Shown here: one piece after another, positions 9,874 through 18,264 of the stretch
Position numbering within the stretch: the stretch's first letter is position 1
Layout of the letters: every line of letters begins with the position of its first letter
Assembly: GCA_016793465.1 (NCBI GenBank)
Contig: JAEUJW010000047.1
Span: 62,001 to 126,000 of the forward strand
DNA from: Myxococcales bacterium
GTDB taxonomy: Bacteria > Myxococcota > Polyangia > Nannocystales > Nannocystaceae
Direction: 5' to 3'
DNA length: 64,000 bases
Made by a program: the position numbers and the translations under genes
Notes under the pieces: model-generated
What the model saw: the letters and a program-made list of their open reading frames with translations, nothing else
Database searches by the model: none
Told to the model about the DNA's origin: nothing

Positions 9874-10884
9874 TCAGCCGCAGGTGGCCGCGGGCGGGCC
9901 GGTCCAGCCCTCGACGACGAGGTCGCTGAAGACGGCGCCGATCGGCATGCCGGCGGTCCCGACCTCGAGCGGGCGCGGGTTGCCGAGCGAGATGTAGAGC
10001 TCATCGGGGCCGAAGCCGAGCCCGCTGGCGGTCCAGTCGACGCTGAGCACCTCCTGGCCGTTGCGCAGGTAGCGGGTGAGGCCGTCCTTCCACTCGATGC
10101 GCAGGACCTGGGGGCTGCCGTCCCAGGTGCCGTCGCCGCCGAAGGGCTCCTCGAAGAACCCCGCGGGGTCGCTGCACGGGCAGCCGCCGTCGTGGTAGCC
10201 CGGCGCGCCGAACGGGCACATGCCCCACATGATCTTCTGCTGGCCCTCGCGCCCGAGCTCGGCGGCGCCGTAGATGCGGATCATGCTCTTGAAGGCGTTG
10301 TTGCGGAACTCGGGGTTGTAGCCGATCGGGTGCTCGATGCCGTGGCCGCCCTCGTACATGGCGAACACCTCGTGGTCGTTGAGCGGGAGGTTGCCGAGGG
10401 TGACGTTGCGCAGCGTGAACTCGACGGAGCCCTCGACGAGCCGCGGGACGGGCCAGTAGACGCGATCGGCCGCCGCGGTGACGGTCCAGCCGTCGTCGCC
10501 GAAGCTGCCGCCGACGGCCGTGCCCATGGTCCCGCCGATCAGCGGGTCGATCATCATGAAGTGCTCGGAGGGCGCGCCGGTCGAGCTGCTGTCGGCGCCG
10601 CCGCTGCTGCCCGAGACGTCGCCGGTGTCGGTCGCCGCGCTCGTCGGGCCGACGCCGGTGGTGCCGTCGACGCCGCCGCTGGTCTGCGGCGGCGCGGTGG
10701 TGGTGGTGGTGCCGTCGTCGCCGGCGGTGGTGGTCGCGCTGCTGCCGGCGGTCACGCTGGTGGCGCTGGTGATCGACGTCTGCCCGGTGGTGGAACCGGC
10801 GGGGTCGGGCTCGCCGCAGGCGATGGCGGCGCACAGCGCGAGGAGCCCGTGGCAGCGTCCGTGTGCTCGGGTGGGGGTGGACAT
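9874..10884 (-). CDS. Lipoprotein with Ser/Thr/Gly-rich linker and lectin-like (jelly-roll) C-domain
   Basis: The 336-residue protein has a signal peptide ending AIAC (Cys23). A low-complexity linker of about 75 residues built from Thr, Ser, Gly and Asp follows, then a C-terminal domain (about 110-336). The C-domain pattern (VYWPVPRLVEGSVEFTLRNV, LRIEWKDGLTRYLRNGQEV, FGPDELYISLGNPR, GAVFSDLVVEGW) resembles concanavalin-like glycan-binding or DUF1080-type sandwich domains; this is inferred from pattern only. The linker resembles those of other lipoproteins in this window, suggesting surface display. The ATG at 10884 is preferred to an upstream codon because it places the signal peptide at the N-terminus. 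Confidence 0.65.
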   Translation of the reverse strand: MSTPTRAHGRCHGLLALCAAIACGEPDPAGSTTGQTSITSATSVTAGSSATTTAGDDGTTTTTAPPQTSGGVDGTTGVGPTSAATDTGDVSGSSGGADSSSTGAPSEHFMMIDPLIGGTMGTAVGGSFGDDGWTVTAAADRVYWPVPRLVEGSVEFTLRNVTLGNLPLNDHEVFAMYEGGHGIEHPIGYNPEFRNNAFKSMIRIYGAAELGREGQQKIMWGMCPFGAPGYHDGGCPCSDPAGFFEEPFGGDGTWDGSPQVLRIEWKDGLTRYLRNGQEVLSVDWTASGLGFGPDELYISLGNPRPLEVGTAGMPIGAVFSDLVVEGWTGPPAATCG

Positions 10885-10949
10885 GCGCGGGGTTATACGG
10901 AGCCCGGCGCGCGGAAACAAGCGCGTCGCCGGCTGGTACGATGGCCGGG

Positions 10950-11798
10950 ATGTGCTGCTTCTCGGGGCGGTCGGCGGCGGTCGAGGTGGCGAACACCCGC
11001 ATCTACGCGAGGCGTCGCGGCGATCGTCAGCTACTGGTCTACGACATGCGCGTGCGGGCGTCCGAGCCGGTGGCGATGGTGCTGCCGCTGCACGTGGTGC
11101 CGGGCAGCGGCGCGGACGCGCTGCGGTTCGTCGATCTGTCGGGCATGCCGGGGCTGTTCGACGACCTCGAGCGGACGTTCGCGCCGCAGACCCTCGCCCG
11201 CGGGCCGGCGCCGCGGCCGGCGGCGCCGCTGAAGGTCGAGCGGGTCGGGGCGTTCGAGGCGTCGTACGTGCCCACGCTGGCGGACTTCGGGCGGCTCGAC
11301 CCGCGCTTTCGCGTCGACGAGGCGCTGTGGCGGCGCCTGCCGGGGTACGCGGCGGCCGGGTTCGCGGTGTTCAAGCTGCGGGCCGGCGAGCAGCGCGTGC
11401 ACCCGATGGCGTTCGAGTACGCGGCGCGCTGGCCGACGTGGCTGTTCTTCCCGACGGTGCACATCCACGACGGCACGCTCGCGGAGCAGGCGGACTTCGA
11501 CCACTCGCTGTACTTCCAGGGCTACGACTTCGCGGTGATCGACGGCGAGTTCTTCAGCGTGGACCGGCGGCTGGGCGACGCGCGCGGGGTCGCGGGCGAG
11601 TGCAGCGGGGCGCTGGTCGGCACGGCGGTGCGGGGGCCGCTGGCGGCGCAGCTGTTCGAGCTGAAGCGGCCGATCTTCCGCCTGCGGGCGCGCGAGCGGC
11701 TGAGCAACGACGATATGTGGGTGGCCCCGGCGGACGACGACGCGCTGACCGGGTGCGCGGGGTACGGCGTGTCGGCCTGGACGCCGCGTCCGGGATGA
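10950..11798 (+). CDS. Conserved hypothetical protein beginning MCCFSG
   Basis: The protein has 282 residues from the ATG at 10950; another ATG lies nine bases upstream. It has no signal peptide or membrane span. Recognisable segments are the N-terminal MCCFSGRSAAVEVANTRIYAR, RQLLVYDMRVRA, EPVAMVLPLHV, FFPTVHIHDG and DFDHSLYFQGY. I recall similar uncharacterised proteins starting MCCFS or MCWFS in proteobacteria but cannot name a function. Two N-terminal cysteines and a His/Asp cluster (TVHIHDG) could bind metal. It is divergent from the lipoprotein gene at 10884, leaving about 65 bp for promoters. Confidence 0.6.
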   Translation: MCCFSGRSAAVEVANTRIYARRRGDRQLLVYDMRVRASEPVAMVLPLHVVPGSGADALRFVDLSGMPGLFDDLERTFAPQTLARGPAPRPAAPLKVERVGAFEASYVPTLADFGRLDPRFRVDEALWRRLPGYAAAGFAVFKLRAGEQRVHPMAFEYAARWPTWLFFPTVHIHDGTLAEQADFDHSLYFQGYDFAVIDGEFFSVDRRLGDARGVAGECSGALVGTAVRGPLAAQLFELKRPIFRLRARERLSNDDMWVAPADDDALTGCAGYGVSAWTPRPG

Positions 11799-11860
11799 GT
11801 CGCGGAGGGCGGGGTCGTCGACGCGGCTGTCGCGGTGGGATCGAGCCGGCGGGACGCGGG

Positions 11861-12037
11861 GCGCGGCGGGGTTGTCGACGAGGACGTCGCGGGGGGACGG
11901 CGGAGCCGTGATCGAGGCGAGGGGATGCGGCGCGCGGCGGGGTTGTTGACGTGGACGTCGCGGGGGGATCGCGGAGCCGTGATCGAGGCGGGGGGATGCG
12001 GCGCGCGGGGCGGGGTTGTTGACGTGGACGTCGCGGT
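11861..12037 (+). repeat. 71-bp tandem repeat, two and a half units
   Basis: Units begin at 11861, 11932 and 12003, each opening with GCGCGGCGGGG-like sequence followed by TTGTTGACG and GGACGTCGCGG. The third unit is cut off after about 35 bp. The repeat lies between the MCCFSG protein gene and the PhoX-like gene and encodes nothing convincing. Short homologous fragments occur just before it (from about 11808). Confidence 0.8.
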
Positions 12038-12090
12038 GAATTGGCGCGGGCGTGGGCGGGTCGAGACGTCGCGGGGATAGGGTCGCGGCG

Positions 12091-14475
12091 ATGACGTCGA
12101 AGACCCGGGAGAGTCAGCGGTTCGTGTGCTCTGGTTTGATGCTGTGCCTGATGGCGGCGCCTGCGTGCGGCGACGACGAGGTGGCGACGGCGGGGCAGGA
12201 CGGTGAGAACGGGCAGGACGGCCAGGACGGAAAGGACGGCGCGCCGGGGCTGCCGGGACAGGACGGCAACGACGGACAGGACGGCGCGCCGGGGCAGGAC
12301 GGGCAGGACGGCGAGCCCGGCAACGACGGGCAGGACGGCAACGACGGGCAGGACGGCAACGACGGCGACGACGGGCTGGACTTCGAGCGGGCGCCGAGGT
12401 CGGCGGTGGTGGCGGCGAGCTTCGTCGACGACCTCGGGACCGGGGCGGCGACGCTGCCGGACTTCGTCAAGATCCTCGCCGAGGGCTACGCGATGGACAC
12501 GCTGGCGCCGGGGGTGCAGTTCCCGCTGGCGCCGGCGTCGACCGACGGCGTGCGCATGGTGGCGGGGCTGCGGGCCAACGTGCTGGTGCGCTGGCTCGAC
12601 CCGCTGACCTACGAGGAGGGCGTCGAGGCGCCGCGCTTCGGGGCCAACAACGACTACATCGCCTACTTCGGCGACGGCTGGGACGCGCAGGCCGGCGACG
12701 CGCCGCAGTGGCACGGCAGCGGCAGCTCGGCGTGGATGTGGGTGAACCACGAGTATGTCTCGGGGGACAGCCCGACCAGCACGACGGCGCCGACCGGGCA
12801 GCACCGCACGTTCGCGGCGTTCTTGAAGCGGCTCGGGGCGCTGATCAACGACGTGACGGCGGACGCGTGGGACGACGCGGCGCTGACGGCCTACGGGGCG
12901 CAGTACAAGCGCGAGGTCGGCGGCTCGTGGCTGCACGTGGTGCAGGACCCGGCGAGCGGCGCGTGGGAGGTCGACCGCGGGCGCGCCGGGGTGCGCTACG
13001 ACGCGTCGTCGACGACGCTGGCGAAGATCACGGGGCTCGCGGGGGCGAGCGCGGACCACGACGACCTCGGCGAGGCGCTGCCGGCGTCGGTGGTGGCGGG
13101 CATCATGGCCGACTGCTCGGGCGGGGTGACGCCGTGGGGCACGGTGATCTCGGCCGAGGAGAACGTGCAGGACTACTACGGCGACCTCGAGACGTGCTGG
13201 AGCGGGCAGCAGTTCGTCGCCGGGGCCGGCTGCGACGCGGGGCAGGTGATCGCGCTGGACCCGACGCCGGGCGACGACGGCGAGTTCGGGGCCTCGCCCG
13301 ACGCGAACGCCAGCCACGCGCGCGACCTCTACGGTTTCCTGGTCGAGGTCGATCCGGGCGCGCCGGCCGACGAGTGGTACGGCAAGAACGCGGCGGGGGT
13401 CGGGCACCAGAAGCTCGGGTCGCTCGGGCGGGCCCGCTGGGAGAACGCGACGTTCGTGGTCGACGCGGCCTGGAAGCAGCCGGTCGGCAAGCCCGTCGTG
13501 ATGTACGCGGCGGACGACCGCCGCGGCGGTCGCATTTATAAATGGGTGTCGAAGCAGAGCGTGACGAACGCGATGACGCGGGCGCAGCGGCGCGACCTGC
13601 TGGCCGACGGGACGCTGTACGTCGCGCACTTCGAGGGCCTCGACAATACGACCGGGACGACGCTGGTCGGCGGCGACGAGGCGACGGAGGAGGCGCCGGG
13701 CAGCGGGAGGTGGATCTCGCTGTCGCTGGCCAACGACGTCGACGTGGCGCCGAACGCGGGCACGGCGGCGGGCGCGGCGGGGACCACGGTCGGGGCGGCG
13801 CTGGCCGACCTCGAGTGGAACGCGATGGGCGGGTTCGACAGCGACGACGCGGTGCGGCGGGCGCTGTTCACGGCGAGCAACAAGCTCGGGGTGATGGAGC
13901 TGAACCGGCCCGAGGACATCGAGTGGAACCCGCTGGACCCGTCGGGCACGCCGCGGCTGTACGTGGCGTTCACCAAGCACGGGGGCCAAACGGCGCTCGA
14001 CCAGGATGGCGTGAAGTTCGCGCCGGACGCGTGGATGACCGACGCGCCGAAGCGCGGCGACGCGGTCGGGACGATCTTCGCGCTGGCCGAGGCGGACCCG
14101 GCGGACCCGGCCGAGTCGAAGACTTTTGGCTACTTCAAGGTGTTCCAGGGCAGCGAGGGCGAGGACGTGCTCGCGGCGGCCGACCCCGACAACCTGCTGA
14201 TCGACGGCGACGGCGGGGTGTGGTTCGGCACCGACGGCAACTTCGGGGTCAACGCGACGGCCGACGCGTTCTATTATCTGGACCTCGATCCCACGCACAA
14301 GGCCGGGCAGCCGGGCGTGGTCAAGCCGACGTGGGGGCGCGGGCTGCGGGTGCTCTCGGGGCCGAGCGACAGCGAGGCGACCGGGCCGGCGCTCAGCAGC
14401 GACATGCGCGCGCTGTTCGTGTCGATCCAGCACCCGGGCGAGTCGGTGTTCTCGAGCTGGCCGGGGACGCCGTGA
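12091..14475 (+). CDS. PhoX-family (DUF839) lipoprotein with collagen-like stalk
   Basis: The 794-residue protein has a lipoprotein signal (MAAPAC, Cys26) and about 20 Gly-X-Y triplets rich in QDG/NDG (about residues 35-95). The catalytic-size domain that follows has PhoX/DUF839 marks: WMWVNHEYVS, TPWGTVISAEENVQDYYG, HDLYGF-like DLYGFLVEVDP, VVMYAADDRRGGRIYKWVS, NLLIDGDGGVWFGTDGN. PhoX enzymes are secreted Ca/Fe alkaline phosphatases; some DUF839 members have other or unknown activity. The collagen-like segment probably forms a trimeric stalk lifting the domain off the outer membrane. The stop overlaps the first ATG of the cytochrome gene frame. I chose the ATG giving the signal peptide. Confidence 0.8.
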   Translation: MTSKTRESQRFVCSGLMLCLMAAPACGDDEVATAGQDGENGQDGQDGKDGAPGLPGQDGNDGQDGAPGQDGQDGEPGNDGQDGNDGQDGNDGDDGLDFERAPRSAVVAASFVDDLGTGAATLPDFVKILAEGYAMDTLAPGVQFPLAPASTDGVRMVAGLRANVLVRWLDPLTYEEGVEAPRFGANNDYIAYFGDGWDAQAGDAPQWHGSGSSAWMWVNHEYVSGDSPTSTTAPTGQHRTFAAFLKRLGALINDVTADAWDDAALTAYGAQYKREVGGSWLHVVQDPASGAWEVDRGRAGVRYDASSTTLAKITGLAGASADHDDLGEALPASVVAGIMADCSGGVTPWGTVISAEENVQDYYGDLETCWSGQQFVAGAGCDAGQVIALDPTPGDDGEFGASPDANASHARDLYGFLVEVDPGAPADEWYGKNAAGVGHQKLGSLGRARWENATFVVDAAWKQPVGKPVVMYAADDRRGGRIYKWVSKQSVTNAMTRAQRRDLLADGTLYVAHFEGLDNTTGTTLVGGDEATEEAPGSGRWISLSLANDVDVAPNAGTAAGAAGTTVGAALADLEWNAMGGFDSDDAVRRALFTASNKLGVMELNRPEDIEWNPLDPSGTPRLYVAFTKHGGQTALDQDGVKFAPDAWMTDAPKRGDAVGTIFALAEADPADPAESKTFGYFKVFQGSEGEDVLAAADPDNLLIDGDGGVWFGTDGNFGVNATADAFYYLDLDPTHKAGQPGVVKPTWGRGLRVLSGPSDSEATGPALSSDMRALFVSIQHPGESVFSSWPGTP

Positions 14476-14482
14476 TGCACGG

Positions 14483-14500
14483 GTGTCCCGGAGGACAGGT
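14483..14500 (+). repeat. CTGTCC/GGACAG-type palindrome covering a ribosome binding site
   Basis: TGTCC-CGGA-GGACA forms a short dyad whose right arm contains the GGAGG that serves the ATG at 14502. Pairing would hide the Shine-Dalgarno sequence. It belongs to the interspersed palindrome family described in the findings. Confidence 0.5.
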
Positions 14501-14501
14501 G

Positions 14502-16304
14502 ATGCCGGCGCCGCCGCGCGACCTGCGGTGGGCGCGGCTGCTCGGGTACGGGCTGCTCGCGGCGGTGACCGGGCAGCTGGCGCGCTCGGCGGGGGCGGCG
14601 GAGGACCAGGGACGTGCGACGGCGCGAGAGCGCGGAGTCGCGGCGGGGGCGACGACGCGGGAGCCCACGAGCGAGGGCGTGACGGCGCGTGTGCAGCGGA
14701 GAGAGCGCGGGGACGCGGCGGGGGCGACGCGGGGGCTCGTGCTCGCGGGGGCGACGGTGGCGTCGCAGTGGTCGGTCGCGGGGGAGGCGTACGACCCGTT
14801 CGCGGCGGCGCGGGTGAGCACGGAGGTCGGCAACCTCGAGGCCGCGATCCCGCCGCAGTGCTACACGCAGACCGGGCCGCGTTCGAACCCCTGCTACGCG
14901 TGCCACACGGCGTCGCACGGGCCGAACGCGATGCACGACTGGTCGCTGCAGCAGACCTACGAGTTCTCGGACGCCGGGAGGATCAATCACTGGACCAACC
15001 TGTTCGTCGACCGGCGCCCGGCGATCGCGGAGATCGGCGACGACGAAATTTTAAAATACGTGCGCGAGGACAACTTCGAGCCGCTGCGGGTCGCGCTGCA
15101 GGGGGCCGAGGGATTTAATTATGTGCCGGAGCTGGGGCGGGGGTTCGACGACGAGGGCTTCGCGCGCGACGGCAGCGGGTGGCGGGCCTATATCTTTAAA
15201 CCGTTCGTGGGGGCGTTCTGGGCGACCAACGGGAGCGTGGGGGACGCGTTCATTCGCCTGCCGGCGGGGTTTCGCCGGACGGCGGCGGGGACCGAGTCGC
15301 GGGCGGTGTACCGCGTGAACCTGGCGATCGTGGCGGCGGCGGTGGCGAGCGACCCGCTGCGGGCGGAGGTGCGGTGGGTCGGCGAGCCGCTCGACGAGAC
15401 GGCGGTGGGGTACGACCTCGACGGGGACGGGAGGATCGCCGAGGCGCGGGCGATCGTCGGGCTGCCGCCGCGCTACTTCGGCGGGGCGGCGGACGAGGCG
15501 GTGCGAAGGATGGTGTATCCGGAGGGCACCGGGTTCCTGCACAGCGTGCGCTACCTCGATCCGGACGCGCCGGGGCTGTTCGCGGCGCGCATGAAGGAGC
15601 TGCGGTACGCGCGCAAGGTCGAGGCGCTCGACCGCTGGGCCACGCAGCGGGCCTACGAGGAGGAGCACGAGGCGCGGCAGGAGGGACGCACGCCGCGCTA
15701 CACGGGCTCGCCGGCGGTCGGGCTGCGCGGCGACTTCGGCTGGCACCTGCAGGGGTTCATCGAGGACGAGGCGGGGCGGTTGCGGCTGCAGACTGCGGAG
15801 GAGCAGCGCTTCTGCATGGGCTGTCACAACGGGATCGGCGTGACGGTCGACCAGACGTTCTCGTTCCCGCGGCAGCTGCCGGGGGCGCGCGGGTGGGGCG
15901 TGCAGACGCTGGCGGGCATGCAGGACGCGCCGCTCGCGGGGCACGCGGAGCCGGAGTATCTGACGTACATGCGGCGGGTCGGCGGCGGCGACGAGCTGCG
16001 GGCCAACGCCGAGATGCTGGGGCGGTTCTTCCCGGGCGGGGCGCTCGACGAGCGCGAGGTGCGGCGGGCGGCGATCGGCGGAGATCGGGACCTCGCGTGG
16101 CTGCTGGCGCCGTCGCGGGCGCGGGCGCTGGCGCTGAACAAGGCGTACCGGCTGGTCGTGCGCGAGCAGTCGTTCGTGCGCGGGCGCGACGCGGTGCTGG
16201 CCCCGGCCGCGCGCGTGCATCGGCGGATCGACGGCGACGACACGGAGCTGGCGGCGGCGGGGGTGCTGTACATGGACGGGCGCCTGCAGCTCGCGTGGCC
16301 GTGA
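14502..16304 (+). CDS. Secreted diheme c-type cytochrome-like protein
   Basis: The 600-residue protein has an N-terminal hydrophobic export segment (LLGYGLLAAVTGQLARSAGA), an Arg/Ala/Thr-rich spacer, and two CXXCH heme-attachment motifs: CYACH (131-135) and CMGCH (438-442). The second motif sits in a QRFCMGCHNGIGVTVDQ block typical of periplasmic cytochromes. Between them are conserved-looking blocks (NHWTNLFVDRRPAI, YIFKPFVGAFW). It is probably an extracytoplasmic electron-transfer protein. It begins 26 bp after the PhoX stop, with GGAGG eight bases before the ATG, so the two are likely one operon. Its last 24 codons are the first copy of a 72-bp tandem repeat. Confidence 0.75.
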   Translation: MPAPPRDLRWARLLGYGLLAAVTGQLARSAGAAEDQGRATARERGVAAGATTREPTSEGVTARVQRRERGDAAGATRGLVLAGATVASQWSVAGEAYDPFAAARVSTEVGNLEAAIPPQCYTQTGPRSNPCYACHTASHGPNAMHDWSLQQTYEFSDAGRINHWTNLFVDRRPAIAEIGDDEILKYVREDNFEPLRVALQGAEGFNYVPELGRGFDDEGFARDGSGWRAYIFKPFVGAFWATNGSVGDAFIRLPAGFRRTAAGTESRAVYRVNLAIVAAAVASDPLRAEVRWVGEPLDETAVGYDLDGDGRIAEARAIVGLPPRYFGGAADEAVRRMVYPEGTGFLHSVRYLDPDAPGLFAARMKELRYARKVEALDRWATQRAYEEEHEARQEGRTPRYTGSPAVGLRGDFGWHLQGFIEDEAGRLRLQTAEEQRFCMGCHNGIGVTVDQTFSFPRQLPGARGWGVQTLAGMQDAPLAGHAEPEYLTYMRRVGGGDELRANAEMLGRFFPGGALDEREVRRAAIGGDRDLAWLLAPSRARALALNKAYRLVVREQSFVRGRDAVLAPAARVHRRIDGDDTELAAAGVLYMDGRLQLAWP

Positions 16305-16516
16305 AGCGACGACACGGAGCTGGCGGCGGCGGCGGTGCTGTACATGGACGGGCGCTTGCAGCTCGCGTGGCCGTGAAGCGACGACACGGAGCTGGCGGCG
16401 GCGGGGGTGCTGCACATGGACGGGCGCCTGCGGCTCGCGTGGCCGTGAGGCGACGCCACGGAGCCGGCGGAGGGGCGCTGTACATGGACGGGCGCCTGCG
16501 GCTCGCGTGGCCGTGA
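16233..16516 (+). repeat. 72-bp tandem repeat duplicating the 3' end and stop codon of the cytochrome gene
   Basis: Copies at 16233-16304, 16305-16376 and 16377-16448 are 72 bp; a fourth at 16449-16516 is 68 bp. Each ends with the same GCGTGGCCGTGA, so each carries its own in-frame or out-of-frame stop. The first copy is coding (the last 24 codons of the cytochrome). The extra copies are outside the gene. Copies 2 and 3 match copy 1 with few substitutions; copy 4 is more diverged with a 4-bp loss. Confidence 0.9.
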
Positions 16517-16550
16517 GGCGACGCTGAGCACGGCTCGCCGGGAGGGCGGC

Positions 16551-17066
16551 TCATGGTTCGAGGCGGGGCACGACGGGCATGCCGGGGAAGACCTCGTGGC
16601 CGGTGCCGTCGTACAGCGAGGCGGCCGCGCCGACGCGGACGAGGCGCTTGTTGAGGCGCGGGTAGTCGGCGATCTCCATGGCGTGGCGCTCGCCGCCCGA
16701 CAGGTAGACGAGGTCCTCGGCGAACGGGTTGCGCAGGTGGTGGCCGACGGACGGCGCGGGGAAGCCGAGGAAGTCGCCGGGGCCGACCTCGTGCTGCTCG
16801 TCGGCGATCTCGGCGACGCCGCGGCCGGACAGGATGTAGATGAACTCTTCTTCACCGTGGTGGGCGTGGTAGACGAACGACTCCTTGCCGGGCGGGACGC
16901 GCAGCAGGTGGACGCCGATGCGGGACAGCCCGCAAGGGTCGCCGAGCGAGTGGCCGCGGACCTCGGAGGCGGGGTTCAAGGGGTGTGAGAAGGCCTCCTC
17001 GACGGCGGGGACGAGCTCGGCGGCGCGGACGAGGTGCGAGGGCTTTCGGGCGGTCTGCGGGTCCAT
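16551..17066 (-). CDS. Cupin-domain protein
   Basis: The 171-residue cytoplasmic protein has a single double-stranded beta-helix. Cupin motif 1 is HAHHGEEEFIYILSGRG (about 68-84) with the metal-type His-x-His...Glu spacing. Motif 2 lies in VGPGDFLGFPAPSVGHHL (about 94-111). The first hundred residues carry the fold and the C-terminal part (YPRLNKRLVRVG, SLYDGTGHEVFPG) is extra. Cupins of this size are small-molecule or regulator-type metal proteins; no substrate is readable. It is convergent with the repeat that follows the cytochrome gene. Confidence 0.85.
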   Translation of the reverse strand: MDPQTARKPSHLVRAAELVPAVEEAFSHPLNPASEVRGHSLGDPCGLSRIGVHLLRVPPGKESFVYHAHHGEEEFIYILSGRGVAEIADEQHEVGPGDFLGFPAPSVGHHLRNPFAEDLVYLSGGERHAMEIADYPRLNKRLVRVGAAASLYDGTGHEVFPGMPVVPRLEP

Positions 17067-17190
17067 GCGCGATATTTAGCGGATTTGCCGGGGCGGTGAT
17101 GGACCCAGCCCGGGCGGGCGGCGGAGGGGTGGCAGGCGGGGGAATTTGTGGTTTCATCGCCGGTCGAGGGGCCCTATGAGGTTTGAACTT

Positions 17191-18264
17191 ATGCGCATGC
17201 GCCGGTTGTCCGTATTCGTGGTGCTGTCCGTGGTCGGTTGCGGAGATTCGAAGGGGATGTTGAGCGACACGCTCAACCCCACCAACCAGTCGTTGCCGAG
17301 CGGGTTCGACGACGGGGGTGACGACGGCGACGACGAGGAGGGGCCGGGGCAGACGGACACGTCGGCGGGCACGGAGACGAGCCCGACGTCGGGGGTGGCC
17401 ACCTTGCCGGAGACGACCTCGGTCACCACGAACTCGTCGGTGTCGACGTCGGGGCCGGACGAGACCACGGCGTCGGGGCCGACGAGCGACCCGAGCAGCG
17501 ACCCGTCGTCGGACCCGAGCGGCGACCCCTCGTCGAACCCGTCGTCGGACCCGAGCAGCGACTCGTCGTCGGACCCGAGCAACGGCACGTTCATCCCCGG
17601 GGAGGACGTGCCGCTCGGCGAGTGCGACGTGTGGGCGGAGAACTGTCCTGCCGGGCAGAAGTGCATGCCGTACGCGACCGACGGGAGCTCCTGGGACGCG
17701 CTGAAGTGCGTGCCGGTGATGGGCACGGACAAGCCGGGCGAGTCGTGCACGGTCGAGGACAGCGCGACGAGCGGGCTCGACAGCTGCGTGAAGCACGCGA
17801 TGTGCTTCGGGGTCGACCAGGACACGCTCGTGGGCACCTGCGTGCAGATGTGCAACGGCACCATGAACAACCCGTCGTGCCCGCAGGACACGGCCTGCTC
17901 GATCACCAACGACGACGTGCTGATCCTGTGCCTCGCCGGCTGCGACCCGCTGACCGACAGCTGCGAGTCGGACGAGGTGTGCGTGCTCAACGACGGCGCG
18001 TTCGTGTGCGTGATCGACGCCAGCGGCAACGAGGGCCAGCAGAACGACGGCTGCCAGTTCCTCAACGGCTGCGACCCGGGGCTCGCCTGCCTCGACCCGG
18101 CGGCGGTCCCGACCTGCCAGCAGAACCTGGTCGGGTGCTGCACCGAGTGGTGCGACGTGACCGTCAACCCAGGCACCTGCCCGAACGGGCTGTCGTGCGT
18201 GGCGGCGTTCGAACAGGGCATGGCGCCGGTCGGCTACGAGAACATCGGGTTCTGTGGCGGCTGA
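17191..18264 (+). CDS. Cys-rich surface lipoprotein with Ser/Asp/Pro repeat linker
   Basis: The 357-residue product has a short signal (MRMRRLSVFVVLSVVGC, Cys17). An acidic Asp/Gly/Glu stretch comes next, then a linker of DPSS-type repeats (roughly residues 100-130), then a C-terminal domain with about 30 cysteines (for example AENCPAGQKC, CFGVDQDTLVGTC, CDPLTDSCESDEVC, CTEWCDVT). The cysteine density implies a disulfide-stabilised extracellular module. An upstream ATG (17176) is possible; I chose 17191 because GAGG lies eight bases before it. No enzyme motif is seen. The stop overlaps the next gene by 11 bp. Confidence 0.65.
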   Translation: MRMRRLSVFVVLSVVGCGDSKGMLSDTLNPTNQSLPSGFDDGGDDGDDEEGPGQTDTSAGTETSPTSGVATLPETTSVTTNSSVSTSGPDETTASGPTSDPSSDPSSDPSGDPSSNPSSDPSSDSSSDPSNGTFIPGEDVPLGECDVWAENCPAGQKCMPYATDGSSWDALKCVPVMGTDKPGESCTVEDSATSGLDSCVKHAMCFGVDQDTLVGTCVQMCNGTMNNPSCPQDTACSITNDDVLILCLAGCDPLTDSCESDEVCVLNDGAFVCVIDASGNEGQQNDGCQFLNGCDPGLACLDPAAVPTCQQNLVGCCTEWCDVTVNPGTCPNGLSCVAAFEQGMAPVGYENIGFCGG

